From Siphonodentalium dalli (taxonomy: Eukaryota; Mollusca; Scaphopoda; Gadilida; Siphonodentaliidae): DNA of 64,000 nucleotides. The position numbers and the translations under genes are program-made. Shown here piece after piece: positions 24,743 through 36,221 of this stretch; the first letter of the stretch is position 1, and each line of letters opens with the position of its first letter. The stretch is from positions 11,798,036-11,862,035 of the forward strand of contig CP136069.1 of assembly GCA_032622095.1 (NCBI GenBank). Reading direction: 5' to 3'. Under the pieces are notes generated by a model, which saw nothing but the letters and a program-made list of their open reading frames with translations, did no database searches and was not told where the DNA came from.

Positions 24743-25305
24743 CAATTATGGCATTAATAACAAGGAGCTTTCAGCATTATGGTTTTACCTGATACTCCAC
24801 TCAATTGTATAAAAAAAACATTAGATAAACCAATTATACTACTTAATCCAAATTGCATTTATTTGTGACATGGTAACTCCAATATCGATTGAGTTTAATT
24901 TTAACCTTTCTACCAATTATATAGTCCATAAAGCAAGTTTATGGAGTCAAATTTAATATAACTACTTAATTAAACTACTTAATTAAACTACTTATGAGAT
25001 GTTGCCGCAGTAAAATATTTTCAGTCAACCAAGTACTATCCTATTAGGAGAAATGTTCCCCATGTTACACCTAACAGTCATATGGCTTTGAGATGATCAA
25101 GATTTTCAACTTTGGACACTCACTAAAAAGAGGCTCCATGGAAAATTAACTCACCATTTTCATTAGCAATTATGGCATTAACAACATGGAGTTTTCAGAA
25201 TTATGTTTGTACCTGATAACTCTACTCATTTGTTAAAAAACATTTAATAAAGCAATTTTTACTACTTAATCCAATTAACATTTAATTTTAACTTTTCTAC
25301 CAATT
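24513..25305 (+). repeat. Tandem ~406-bp duplication of RT 3' end and 3' flank (PLE copy 1)
   Basis: The sequence starting at ATATAGTCCACAAAG (about 24513) recurs in decayed form at ATATAGTCCATAAAG (about 24919). Shared landmarks are TAGGAGAAATGTTC, TGTTACACCTAACAGTC, CACTCACTAAAAAGAGGC, TTAGCAATTATGGCATTAA and CTACTTAATCCAA. The second copy has lost the reading frame. It includes the last ~75 codons of the RT and about 180 bp beyond its stop. PLE copy 2 has the same structure (32252-33044). Confidence 0.85.
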
Positions 25306-25504
25306 TACATATGTATTTTGGCATGTTAAATAATAGCTGTTGTAACAATCTTATATGTAAACTCAACATAGCTGTTGTAATAATCTTATATGTAAACTTA
25401 AACTTGCTTTTATCACTTGTAACTAATCTGTCTCGGATAAACAAAACCATTTTTGAAATCTTGACAAAACCATTTTTGAAATCTTGACAAACCAAGGAAG
25501 GAAT

Positions 25505-25521
25505 CTTTCGTTCTTTTGCAG
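25505..25521 (+). promoter_or_regulatory. Putative 3' splice site before accessory ORF (PLE copy 1)
   Basis: TCTTTCGTTCTTTTGCAG ends at 25521, two bases before the accessory ATG (25523). It is a good metazoan polypyrimidine-CAG acceptor. It suggests the accessory ORF could be the second exon of a spliced transcript, though no donor was identified. The identical signal is in PLE copy 2. Confidence 0.4.
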
Positions 25522-25522
25522 T

Positions 25523-25948
25523 ATGAATTCCTGGTCAGACGAGGTGGTAAGCTACCTTACCAGCCAACGCAATGTTGAAGTTCATTACTATACGCCTGAA
25601 GAGCTAATAGATCTTAACCTTTCTGGTATCACCCGTATACAAGATTCGATATCAGTCCTGGATAAAGATCTAAATGTGTTCTGGCTCCACAGAATCAAAG
25701 CTGGGAGCAACTTCATCTTCTTCTATGTTGGATACCACCATAGAACAATCGACTTTCGTCCAATTCGAGATTTCAATGTTTTTATCCACAAGAAAACCAG
25801 CAACATTACATTAAGGATTTCTATGGCAGAAAACAGAATCTGCAGGAGATTCTTAAAAGACATGTACATTAACCTCAAGATTAGTGTCCTTTATCGCATC
25901 TACCGTTACTATTTCTTCATGGACATAAATTTCGCAGAAGAGATGTAA
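25523..25948 (+). CDS. Accessory ORF of PLE, unknown function (copy 1)
   Basis: A 141-residue frame starting at the ATG 25523 (the open frame reaches back to a TTG at 25484). I do not recognise the family. The N-terminal half is acidic to neutral (SWSDEVVSYL, PEELIDLNLSG). The C-terminal half is basic and aromatic: FRPIRDFNVFIHKKT, NRICRRFLKD, LYRIYRYYFF. No zinc finger, signal peptide or catalytic motif stands out. The C-terminal half recurs at 26453-26671 and, decayed, near 27061-27290, so this module has been tandemly duplicated within the element. It lies 0.78 kb downstream of the RT stop. PLE copy 2 carries it with two changed residues (FW to LL near residue 54-55). Confidence 0.5.
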   Translation: MNSWSDEVVSYLTSQRNVEVHYYTPEELIDLNLSGITRIQDSISVLDKDLNVFWLHRIKAGSNFIFFYVGYHHRTIDFRPIRDFNVFIHKKTSNITLRISMAENRICRRFLKDMYINLKISVLYRIYRYYFFMDINFAEEM

Positions 25949-27295
25949 CTTTCTCCTAATCTGAACATTAACTACCTTAAAATCAGTGTCCATTTTAATT
26001 GATTGACATTACATTCATGGACATTTACTTTAAAATAATATTATATTAAATTACCTTAAATCTCTGTCCATATTTAATTATATTGGCATTGTATTCGTGG
26101 ACATATACCTTGAGAATGACTAAATATGATATTAAATTACCTTAAAATAAATACCCATATTTACTATGTTGACATTACATTTGTGGTCAATTGCTTTGAA
26201 AATGAACTGGATACATAATCTCATAAATTTAATTCAAATAACAATAATTCTTATTATCAGTATTGCTATCATAAATACTGACACTAATTCTTAAATACAT
26301 ACTTTAATTGTATAAGAATTTAATCTTTTCTATTTATACCAGCATAAACAACTGACTTTCGTTCAGTTCAGACTTTAATATATTTATCCACAACAGGATC
26401 TCAATGTGTTCTGCTCCACAGAATCAAAGCTGGAAGCAACTTCATCTTCTATTTGGATACCACCATAGAACAATCGACTTTCGTCCCAATTCGAGATTTC
26501 AATGTTTTTATCCATAAGAAAACCAAGAAAACTACATTAAGGATTTCAATGGCAAAGAACAGAATCTGCAGGAGATTCTTAAAAGACATTTACATTAACC
26601 TCAAGATTGGTGTCCTTTATCGCATCTACCGTTACTATTTCTTTATGGACATAAATTTTGCAGAGATGTAACTTTCTCCTAATCTGAACATTAACCTACC
26701 TTAAAATCAGTGTCCATTTTAATTGTATTGACATTACATTCATGGACATTTACTTTGAAATAATATTATATTAAATTACCTTAAATCTATGTCCATATGT
26801 TATTGTATTAACATTACATTCGTGGACATTTACCTTGAGATTTGACTGAATATAATATTAAATTACCATAAAATCAGTATCCATATTTAACTATAATGAC
26901 ATTACATGTGTGGACAATTGCTTTGAACTGGATACATAATCTCATATATTTAATTTAAATAACAATAATTCATATTATCAGTATTACTATCGTAAATACT
27001 GACACTAATTCTTAAATACATAATTTAATTTGATAAGAATTTAATCTTTTCTATTTACACCAGCATAAAACAACTGACTTTCGTTCAGTTCAGACTTTAA
27101 TGTATTTATCCACAACAAGACCAGCAACATCACATTAATGATTTCTATCGCAGAGAACATAATCTTAAAAGACATTTACATTTAACCACAAGATTTGCGT
27201 ACTTTATCACATCTGCCAATATTATTTCAACATGGACATAAACTTCATAGGAAAAATGAATTTCCTCCTATTTTTTAAATCTAAATAGTCAATTA
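25663..27295 (+). repeat. Three decaying tandem repeats of accessory-ORF module (PLE copy 1)
   Basis: Unit 1 begins near GATCTAAATGTGTTCTGGCT (25663) and runs through the ORF end and an AT-rich spacer (TACCTTAAAATCAGTGTCC, TACATTCATGGACATTTAC) to about 26340. Unit 2 begins near GATCTCAATGTGTTCTGCTC (26396) and follows the same order. Unit 3 (about 27061-27295) is shorter and heavily mutated. The repeated period is about 700-730 bp. Unit 2 keeps a frame that reads VPIRDFNVFIHKKTKKT at 26453-26671 but lacks a start codon. Confidence 0.8.
26453..26671 (+). pseudogene. Second, partial copy of PLE accessory ORF (copy 1)
   Basis: This 72-codon frame matches the C-terminal half of the 25523-25948 ORF (PIRDFNVFIHKKT, NRICRRFLKDIYINLK, LYRIYRYYFF) with a few substitutions. 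It begins at a TTG and is separated from its N-terminal half by frameshifts in the preceding 50 bp. It ends at the equivalent position. Confidence 0.6.
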
Positions 27296-28482
27296 CCTTA
27301 AAATCAGTGTCCATTTTTATGTATCCAATCGTGTTTCAGAACAGATGTCTGCAAATGCAATATTCCAGGACATTTGTTTTGAAGTAAGAATGAATACATA
27401 TTTTCGGTTAATTTTAACTTACAAAATCGGTTTTCTTTTTACAATTAATTTAAATTAGTATTAGTGTTATTGTCATAGTTACTGACACTATTTTCTTAAA
27501 CACATGCCTTGATTTGATAGGAATTCAACCTTTTGTCAAAGTAAGGTATGTAATTTGAGAAAACTTAACCTTTTCCAAGTCATTTATTGGTAATTGTTTA
27601 ACTTTAACCTTTTCCAAGTCATTTAATGGTAATTGTTTAACTTTAACTTTTCAACATAAAAAAAAAATGGTTTAACACGGTATGACAAAAATTATTGTTT
27701 ATGTTTTTTATATTTTTTAATTTTATAGCTACCATGGCATTATGCCATCTACGGTTTATGGGTTGGGCCCCTTTTTCCTTCCCTGGAGAGCTTTGGTTTC
27801 GTCGGTTTTTTAGATAGGATCTGCGTTTATTAACGTGGCCGAGCTAACCTTGTACAACTTCTTGCGAGTAAAGGCCGAAAAGTTTGTGTTCATATGCTTA
27901 ATATGGCACAGGTTAGCGACTTGCAACTGAGGAAGATCCTATTGGTTGTAACTTTCTTTTGACTTTTCAAAACTTTACCTCTTTGGTCTTGTAAAATTTT
28001 AAAGTTTTACCTTTTTCCTTAAATTACAAATTCTTAGGCATCTTTGATTTTAATTACCCTCTTTCGATCTGTACGTTCTTAATTACTTTTCAAAATATTT
28101 CCAGCCGCTCCGTGACTTTGCTCTCCGACTCAAAATTTATGCCAAGAACACGAGGAACACAGTATCTGCATGTGATTGGGACCCTGACCCTAATATATCC
28201 CCTTTCTTTCATATACTTTGCAGACACTCTCCTCTTGTTCTTGACATCCATTACATTTTTGCTCCGCCAATATTATGTGGGTAAAATGACGAATATGTTT
28301 GAGGCGTTTTTCTTTCTTACTAAAACCTATGTTGACTAACAAATAGGCCATTTATGGTCTACCTGCCAGTGCTTCACTTTGACTTGTTTTCTGTCATTCT
28401 GGTGTGCTAGGTTTGGTGTTGCTTACCCTGGAACTCGTGTTACCTGGTCTGACACCCACTTACCTGATTGGTTACACATAAA
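27296..28482 (+). other. 3' region of PLE copy 1 with splice-like signals
   Basis: There is no recognised gene. A motif AACCTTTTCCAAGTCATTTA repeats in tandem (about 27565-27650). Near 28100 an acceptor-like CAAAATATTTCCAG precedes a frame reading PLRDFALRLKIYAKNT, which faintly resembles PIRDFNVFIHKKT of the accessory ORF. A second acceptor-like tract, TTTCATATACTTTGCAG, lies near 28222. An alternative 75-codon frame at 28112-28339 is hydrophobic and unsupported. Confidence 0.4.
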
Positions 28483-28862
28483 AACATTTGGTCACGATGG
28501 AACGACAGAGTGAACACATTTGGTCATTATGGAACCTCGCAGAGTGAACACATTTGGTCATCATGAAACGACAGAGTGGACACATTTGGTCATCATGGAA
28601 CGACAGAGTGAATACATTTGGTCACCATGGAACGACAGAGTAAACACATTTGGTCATCATGGAACGACAGAGTGAACACATTTGATCATCATGGAACGAC
28701 AGAGTGGACACATTTGGTCATCATGGAACGACAGAGTAAACACATTTGGTCACCACGGAACCCCGCAGAGTGAACACATTTGGTCACCACGGAACCCCGC
28801 AGAGTGAACACATTTGGTCACCACGAACCCTGCAGAGTGAACACATTTGGTCAATATGGAAC
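28483..28862 (+). repeat. Minisatellite spacer between the two PLE copies
   Basis: About 12 units of the 32/34-bp family, in the same variant order as 20769-21124 and 36222-36603. It is the array part of the 7,739-bp duplication unit. Confidence 0.95.
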
Positions 28863-30105
28863 ACTTTATTCTAACTGGCTACCAATTTACATTTACATTA
28901 ATACCTTGATAATTGGCATGACTTTAATTATAACATTGCCACCAATTTGCATTAATATGACATGACTTTAATTATAACATTGCCACCAATTTGCATTAAT
29001 ATGATACTTTTTAATTTAACTCATCTACCAACTTCAATTGGTCTAACCTAGCTACTAAGCTTAATTGGCCTGACCCCTGAACCAAATTACGGTGATATCA
29101 TGACAACATTTTTTCGGACTTGACAACCTGTTATATTGATAAAAAAAATTGGGCTATAATGGTAGCACAGCCACCGAATTGCATTTATCTAACCTGACTG
29201 CCGAATTATGCTAGCTTATGATCAGTCTGTACTGGTTTCTTGACATAACATTGGTTGCAGCACAGCCACCAATTTTCTTTAGCATGGCCACCTATTCACA
29301 TTATATCATTTCTACATTTCGAGTATTGGCATTGGTTGCAGTACAGCCACCTTTTGCTTTTGATCATCCCACCTTCAGAAATCATGCATAAACGCTCTTT
29401 ATGTTTACCAGATCACTACAAACCATCGGCATTTGATCAAATTACGACAGCCATCACGTCAGTTTATTCACTTGCTATCTACTCACCTTACAATAACTTT
29501 CATAACAGGTATTGTCAGATAGTTTTTATATAGATAAATGCACAATACTCTTATGTTTCTTCATGGATCTTTATACATGCATTATTGAAACTCCAAAAAC
29601 ATTTATTCTATATATTACTAATACTACTCCTCCACACTGGTCCCTTGTAATTGAGAGATATATATTATTCTGTTAAATAATAGTCTCAAAATACATAGAT
29701 ACAATTTCTATTCACTATGATGTAAATCTTCCGTCCAATTTGCACTGTTACACTATGGTGATGATTACAGCACCTTTGCTGCTAAATCTCAACGAACGCT
29801 CTTTATACCATACATATTTGGAAGCTTTAGCTAATGAACGCTCTTTATTCTCGCGTGCTTTGCTGTCTGTTTCGACGGATTGCCTTATACACGGAAATTC
29901 CCATTTCATGCAGCTTATAGATGTTTTAATACGTTTGAATTGTTTAAATGATAGTATTTGGCTATAGAAATACTTAATTACCATAAACTATACATAGGGA
30001 CTGGTTTTCAGCACATAATACGGCCTATTATCTGTAATTCTCGGGCATTAATTGTGATATTTCCACAAATCGTGCACAGGGGCCTTGTACATACTTTACT
30101 TCAAT

Positions 30106-32481
30106 ATGCATACGTTTTACGTATTCAAAGCCCACCTACACAAGAAGGATGCTTTCCGAAGGCACATCACAGAGTATTCACGCCTAAAATATGACCGGTT
30201 GAACCATATTTATAGTACTCAAAACACTTGTACCATTGACAAATTGTTCACTCTTCAACAAGAGATCATGGATACATGGTCACGCATCCACCCAAAATAT
30301 AGTAGGGATACGATGTCCTTCCTCAATATAACGAACCATGGTGATATCATGAGTGAATTTGGTGATGTCTTGGACCTCATCAAAGACTTTGTAAACCTTG
30401 TTTCGGTTTTCCGGAAAATAACTGGAATTCTTGTAGAATTTCCAGACAATGATGATTATGTACACACATTTAGAGAGCGTCGTTCTATTAGAGAACTTAA
30501 AAAGATCCTCCTACCTTGCCTATACCATAATATTGGTTTCAGAATTTTTGATAGGATATTAGATGAATATTCACTATTATGTATCAAAGAACAGACATCT
30601 TTAAAGAGTAAGGTATTTAATTTCATACCATGGTCTTTACCAGAAGACCTTATACAAGTTCTTGAGATGGGACCTAATTTCATAATGACGCCATTACAAG
30701 GGAATCCTAAAACCCTTGCTGATACCATTAAACAGGAAACATACCGAGCTGTCGAACAGGTCAACAGATCAACCATAAATATGGTTTCCGCTTATAAGGT
30801 CCAGCCTAATAAGTCCACTAACCCAATAACGTATGCACACATTCTCCATCCTGACCTACCCTCTAAAAATGTACAGGGTACAATCGATGTTATTAGCGAC
30901 TTAAATGAAGATTTTGTCATGAATTCCGAAATGTCCATTCATAACAAAAATATTAATCAAAATCAATTTAAACGCTTCAATACATTTTGTAGTAGGCCAT
31001 ATGTTGTAGTGGCCCCTGCAGACAAAGGTCTGGGGCTTTCTATTAACACAGTAGATTGGTACGTTAATGAATATAAAAGGCAACTGGCAGATGATACAAC
31101 GTACAAAGAAGTACCATATGAACTTATGCATGATATTATATCACAAGGCGTTACAGAAATTGGTAGAATAGCCTATAAATATAGAAACAGTACTATTGAT
31201 AAAAAACAACTTAATAAATTAATTGGAATAAAATCCAAAGACATTATAATGCCATCTTTAAACATTGCTCCCAAGGTACATAAACTTAAAACTTTCCCTT
31301 CCCATGTCAATGAGCCTAGTTTAACTGGTAGGCCAATTTGTAATGGCTATTTAGCTATTAATACGAATCCTTCTAGAGTTCTTGGGAACTTATTAGAGGG
31401 TTATCTATCTCAACTCAAAACTCACTATGATGATAACAACCTTGTATGGACTATATGCAGGGACGCTATGCATGCAATAAATTGTGTAAACGATACTTTA
31501 ATTCTCCCTGATAAACTCAATACATATTTCCTTTTGAGTTTTGACTTTGAAAGCTTGTATACACGGGTGAGGAACGAGGATATGTATAATGCGTTCAATT
31601 TTTTAAGATCCATCCTCAAGATAGATAATGACCACTATAAATTTATGATCGACCTTTTTGAATTTATCCAGAAGTTTTCTTTTTTCCACGTTGGTTTCAG
31701 TAAACTGTACCAACAAATCAATGGATTTGCGATGGGTACTTTTTTCAGTTCACAAGCCGCTAACCTCGTACTTCTAAGGAGTGAATATTACATGTTTATG
31801 AACAACATTATTATGGATCATACCAGATATTTTTTAAGGTACATTGATGACGGTACATTATGTGTTGAAATCGAACCTGAACTTCTAAGCCTATTCATTA
31901 ACATAATAAAAATTAACTACCCTAATCACATCAACATAGAATTTGAAGTTAGCAAATTTTGTACAAAATTCCTAGATTTAACTATATCTATTAACCATGC
32001 TATGTTCTTTGAAAATAAACTACATGTTGGATTATACCAAAAGGCATACAACACATACTCATATACTCATTATAAATCAAACCACCCCCCTCATATATTA
32101 GCTGGAATTATTAAAACAGAATGCCACAGATATTTTAGGCATAGCACTGACATTTCAGACTATGACTTTTATCTGGAACTCTTTGTTAACAGACTATTGA
32201 AATGTGGTTACCCCTTGCCATTTATCACAAAGAATCTTATCAAATACGATGATATAGTCCACAAAGAATTTTTTGGAGTCAAACTTAATAAAACTACTTA
32301 TAATAAATGTTATGCCACAGTAAAATATTGTAATTCAACCAAGTCACATATACCTATTAGGAGAAATGTTCTTCATGTTACACCTAACAGTCGTATAGGC
32401 TATGAGATGGGTAAGAAACTTCACATTCGGGCACTCACTAAAAAGAGGCTCCATGGGAAATTAACTCAACATTTTCATTAG
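30106..32481 (+). CDS. Penelope-like reverse transcriptase (copy 2)
   Basis: A 791-residue RT with an intact frame from the ATG at 30106, all PLE motifs and the RYIDD and SFDFESLY catalytic boxes. Visible coding differences from copy 1 include Ser16 to Ala (near 30149) and Asp to Tyr at about residue 299 (30999), one position before VVVAPADKG. Both are missense, neither touches the catalytic aspartates, and no stop or frameshift has arisen. It likewise lacks a GIY-YIG domain. Confidence 0.92.
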   Translation: MHTFYVFKAHLHKKDAFRRHITEYSRLKYDRLNHIYSTQNTCTIDKLFTLQQEIMDTWSRIHPKYSRDTMSFLNITNHGDIMSEFGDVLDLIKDFVNLVSVFRKITGILVEFPDNDDYVHTFRERRSIRELKKILLPCLYHNIGFRIFDRILDEYSLLCIKEQTSLKSKVFNFIPWSLPEDLIQVLEMGPNFIMTPLQGNPKTLADTIKQETYRAVEQVNRSTINMVSAYKVQPNKSTNPITYAHILHPDLPSKNVQGTIDVISDLNEDFVMNSEMSIHNKNINQNQFKRFNTFCSRPYVVVAPADKGLGLSINTVDWYVNEYKRQLADDTTYKEVPYELMHDIISQGVTEIGRIAYKYRNSTIDKKQLNKLIGIKSKDIIMPSLNIAPKVHKLKTFPSHVNEPSLTGRPICNGYLAINTNPSRVLGNLLEGYLSQLKTHYDDNNLVWTICRDAMHAINCVNDTLILPDKLNTYFLLSFDFESLYTRVRNEDMYNAFNFLRSILKIDNDHYKFMIDLFEFIQKFSFFHVGFSKLYQQINGFAMGTFFSSQAANLVLLRSEYYMFMNNIIMDHTRYFLRYIDDGTLCVEIEPELLSLFINIIKINYPNHINIEFEVSKFCTKFLDLTISINHAMFFENKLHVGLYQKAYNTYSYTHYKSNHPPHILAGIIKTECHRYFRHSTDISDYDFYLELFVNRLLKCGYPLPFITKNLIKYDDIVHKEFFGVKLNKTTYNKCYATVKYCNSTKSHIPIRRNVLHVTPNSRIGYEMGKKLHIRALTKKRLHGKLTQHFH

Positions 32482-33044
32482 CAATTATGGCATTAATAAC
32501 AAGGAGCTTTCAGCATTATGGTTTTACCTGATACTCCACTCAATTGTATAAAAAAAACATTAGATAAACCAATTATACTACTTAATCCAAATTACATTTA
32601 TTTGTGACATGGTAACTCCAATATCGATTGAGTTTAATTTTAACCTTTCTACCAATTATATAGTCCATAAAGCAAGTTTATGGAGTCAAATTTAATATAA
32701 CTACTTAATTAAACTACTTAATTAAACTACTTATGAGATGTTGCCGCAGTAAAATATTTTCAGTCAACCAAGTACTATCCTATTAGGAGAAATGTTCCCC
32801 ATGTTACACCTAACAGTCATATGGCTTTGAGATGATCAAGATTTTCAACTTTGGACACTCACTAAAAAGAGGCTCCATGGAAAATTAACTCACCATTTTC
32901 ATTAGCAATTATGGCATTAACAACATGGAGTTTTCAGAATTATGTTTGTACCTGATAACTCTACTCATTTGTTAAAAAACATTTAATAAAGCAATTTTTA
33001 CTACTTAATCCAATTAACATTTAATTTTAACTTTTCTACCAATT
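32252..33044 (+). repeat. Tandem ~406-bp duplication of RT 3' end (PLE copy 2)
   Basis: Same structure as 24513-25305 in PLE copy 1: the last RT codons plus 3' flank are repeated once in decayed form. Its presence in both copies shows that it predates the 7.7-kb duplication. Confidence 0.85.
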
Positions 33045-33261
33045 TACATATGTATTTTGGCATGTTAAATAATAGCTGTTGTAACAATCTTATATGTAAA
33101 CTCAACATAGCTGTTGTAATAATCTTATATGTAAACTTAAACTTGCTTTTATCACTTGTAACTAATCTGTCTCGGATAAACAAAACCATTTTTGAAATCT
33201 TGACAAAACCATTTTTGAAATCTTGACAAACCAAGGAAGGAATCTTTCGTTCTTTTGCAGT

Positions 33262-33687
33262 ATGAATTCCTGGTCAGACGAGGTGGTAAGCTACCTTACC
33301 AGCCAACGCAATGTTGAAGTTCATTACTATACGCCTGAAGAGCTAATAGATCTTAACCTTTCTGGTATCACCCGTATACAAGATTCGATATCAGTCCTGG
33401 ATAAAGATCTAAATGTGTTATTGCTCCACAGAATCAAAGCTGGGAGCAACTTCATCTTCTTCTATGTTGGATACCACCATAGAACAATCGACTTTCGTCC
33501 AATTCGAGATTTCAATGTTTTTATCCACAAGAAAACCAGCAACATTACATTAAGGATTTCTATGGCAGAAAACAGAATCTGCAGGAGATTCTTAAAAGAC
33601 ATGTACATTAACCTCAAGATTAGTGTCCTTTATCGCATCTACCGTTACTATTTCTTCATGGACATAAATTTCGCAGAAGAGATGTAA
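33262..33687 (+). CDS. Accessory ORF of PLE, unknown function (copy 2)
   Basis: A 141-residue frame from the ATG at 33262, directly after the acceptor-like TTCTTTTGCAG. It is identical to the copy 1 protein except for NVLLLHRI in place of NVFWLHRI. The family is not recognised. The C-terminal half is rich in Arg, Tyr and Phe. The decayed repeats follow at 33402-35034, including a startless partial frame at 34192-34410. Confidence 0.5.
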   Translation: MNSWSDEVVSYLTSQRNVEVHYYTPEELIDLNLSGITRIQDSISVLDKDLNVLLLHRIKAGSNFIFFYVGYHHRTIDFRPIRDFNVFIHKKTSNITLRISMAENRICRRFLKDMYINLKISVLYRIYRYYFFMDINFAEEM

Positions 33688-35034
33688 CTTTCTCCTAATC
33701 TGAACATTAACTACCTTAAAATCAGTGTCCATTTTAATTGATTGACATTACATTCATGGACATTTACTTTAAAATAATATTATATTAAATTACCTTAAAT
33801 CTCTGTCCATATTTAATTATATTGGCATTGTATTCGTGGACATATACATTGAGAATGACTAAATATGATATTAAATTACCTTAAAATAAATACCCATATT
33901 TACTATGTTGACATTACATTTGTGGTCAATTGCTTTGAAAATGAACTGGATACATAATCTCATAAATTTAATTTAAATAACAATAATTCTTATTATCAGT
34001 ATTGCTATCATAAATACTGACACTAATTCTTAAATACATACTTTAATTGTATAAGAATTTAATCTTTTCTATTTATACCAGCATAAACAACTGACTTTCG
34101 TTCAGTTCAGACTTTAATATATTTATCCACAACAGGATCTCAATGTGTTCTGCTCCACAGAATCAAAGCTGGAAGCAACTTCATCTTCTATTTGGATACC
34201 ACCATAGAACAATCGACTTTCGTCCCAATTCGAGATTTCAATGTTTTTATCCATAAGAAAACCAAGAAAACTACATTAAGGATTTCAATGGCAAAGAACA
34301 GAATCTGCAGGAGATTCTTAAAAGACATTTACATTAACCTCAAGATTGGTGTCCTTTATCGCATCTACCGTTACTATTTCTTTATGGACATAAATTTTGC
34401 AGAGATGTAACTTTCTCCTAATCTGAACATTAACCTACCTTAAAATCAGTGTCCATTTTAATTGTATTGACATTACATTCATGGACATTTACTTTGAAAT
34501 AATATTATATTAAATTACCTTAAATCTATGTCCATATGTTATTGTATTAACATTACATTCGTGGACATTTACCTTGAGATTTGACTGAATATAATATTAA
34601 ATTACCATAAAATCAGTATCCATATTTAACAATAATGACATTACATGTGTGGACAATTGCTTTGAACTGGATACATAATCTCATATATTTAATTTAAATA
34701 ACAATAATTCATATTATCAGTATTACTATCGTAAATACTGACACTAATTCTTAAATACATACTTTAATTTGATAAGAATTTAATCTTTTCTATTTACACC
34801 AGCATAAAACAACTGACTTTCGTTCAGTTCAGACTTTAATGTATTTATCCACAACAAGACCAGCAACATCACATTAATGATTTCTATCGCAGAGAACATA
34901 ATCTTAAAAGACATTTACATTTAACCACAAGATTTGCGTACTTTATCACATCTGCCAATATTATTTCAACATGGACATAAACTTCATAGGAAAAATGAAT
35001 TTCCTCCTATTTTTTAAATCTAAATAGTCAATTA
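33402..35034 (+). repeat. Three decaying repeats of accessory-ORF module (PLE copy 2)
   Basis: Equivalent to 25663-27295 in PLE copy 1: unit 1 from 33402, unit 2 from about 34135 (with the partial frame 34192-34410), unit 3 from about 34800. Small substitutions separate the two elements; the repeat layout is identical. Confidence 0.8.
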
Positions 35035-36221
35035 CCTTAAAATCAGTGTCCATTTTTATGTATCCAATCGTGTTTCAGAACAGATGTCTGCAAATGCAAT
35101 ATTCCAGGACATTTGTTTTGAAGTAAGAATGAATACATATTTTCGGTTAATTTTAACTTACAAAATCGGTTTTCTTTTTACAATTAATTTAAATTAGTAT
35201 TAGTGTTATTGTCATAGTTACTGACACTATTTTCTTAAACACATGCCTTGATTTGATAGGAATTCAACCTTTTGTCAAAGTAAGGTATGTAATTTGAGAA
35301 AACTTAACCTTTTCCAAGTCATTTATTGGTAATTGTTTAACTTTAACCTTTTCCAAGTCATTTAATGGTAATTGTTTAACTTTAACTTTTCAACATAAAA
35401 AAAAAATGGTTTAACACGGTATGACAAAAATTATTGTTTATGTTTTTTATATTTTTTAATTTTATAGCTACCATGGCATTATGCCATCTACGGTTTATGG
35501 GTTGGGCCCCTTTTTCCTTCCCTGGAGAGCTTTGGTTTCGTCGGTTTTTTAGATAGGATCTGCGTTTATTAACGTGGCCGAGCTAACCTTGTACAACTTC
35601 TTGCGAGTAAAGGCCGAAAAGTTTGTGTTCATATGCTTAATATGGCACAGGTTAGCGACTTGCAACTGAGGAAGATCCTATTGGTTGTAACTTTCTTTTG
35701 ACTTTTCAAAACTTTACCTCTTTGGTCTTGTAAAATTTTAAAGTATTACCTTTTTCCTTAAATTACAAATTCTTAGGCATCTTTGATTTTAATTACCCTC
35801 TTTCGATCTGTACGTTCTTAATTACTTTTCAAAATATTTCCAGCCGCTCCGTGACTTTGCTCTCCGACTCAAAATTTATGCCAAGAACACGAGGAACACA
35901 GTATCTGCATGTGATTGGGACCCTGACCCTAATATATCCCCTTTCTTTCATATACTTTGCAGACACTCTCCTCTTGTTCTTGACATCCATTACATTTTTG
36001 CTCCGCCAATATTATGTGGGTAAAATGACGAATATGTTTGAGGCGTTTTTCTTTCTTACTAAAACCTATGTTGACTAACAAATAGGCCATTTATGGTCTA
36101 CCTGCCAGTGCTTCACTTTGACTTGTTTTCTGTCATTCTGGTGTGCTAGGTTTGGTGTTGCTTACCCTGGAACTCGTGTTACCTGGTCTGACACCCACTT
36201 ACCTGATTGGTTACACATAAA
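35035..36221 (+). other. 3' region of PLE copy 2
   Basis: Equivalent to 27296-28482: a tandem AACCTTTTCCAAGTCATTTA motif, two acceptor-like pyrimidine-AG tracts (near 35841 and 35961) and the end TTACACATA against minisatellite. No gene is recognised. Confidence 0.4.

Larger units (their letters stand above)
21125..28482 (+). mobile_element. Penelope-like retroelement, copy 1 (PLE)
   Basis: A 7.36-kb AT-rich segment with sharp borders inside the minisatellite: left GGAAC|ACTTTATTC, right TTACACATA|AAAACATTTGG. It contains an intact Penelope-type RT ORF, then a partial tandem duplication of the RT 3' end, an accessory ORF with decayed repeats, and a 3' region with splice-like signals. No GIY-YIG motif is readable before, in or after the RT, no LTR is evident, and I found no hammerhead ribozyme core. 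The true element ends may lie inside these borders. Confidence 0.85.
28864..36221 (+). mobile_element. Penelope-like retroelement, copy 2
   Basis: A near-identical second copy of 21125-28482, at +7,739. It contains the RT ORF, the duplicated RT 3' end, the accessory ORF and its decayed repeats. The borders are the same to the base. This identity includes flanking minisatellite, so it indicates a DNA duplication (or an assembly duplication) rather than a second retrotransposition. Confidence 0.85.

Noticed and set aside
21125-28482. Hammerhead ribozyme expected in PLE terminal repeats
   Set aside because: I found no paired CTGATGA and GAAA cores in a foldable arrangement. A covariance-model search would be decisive.
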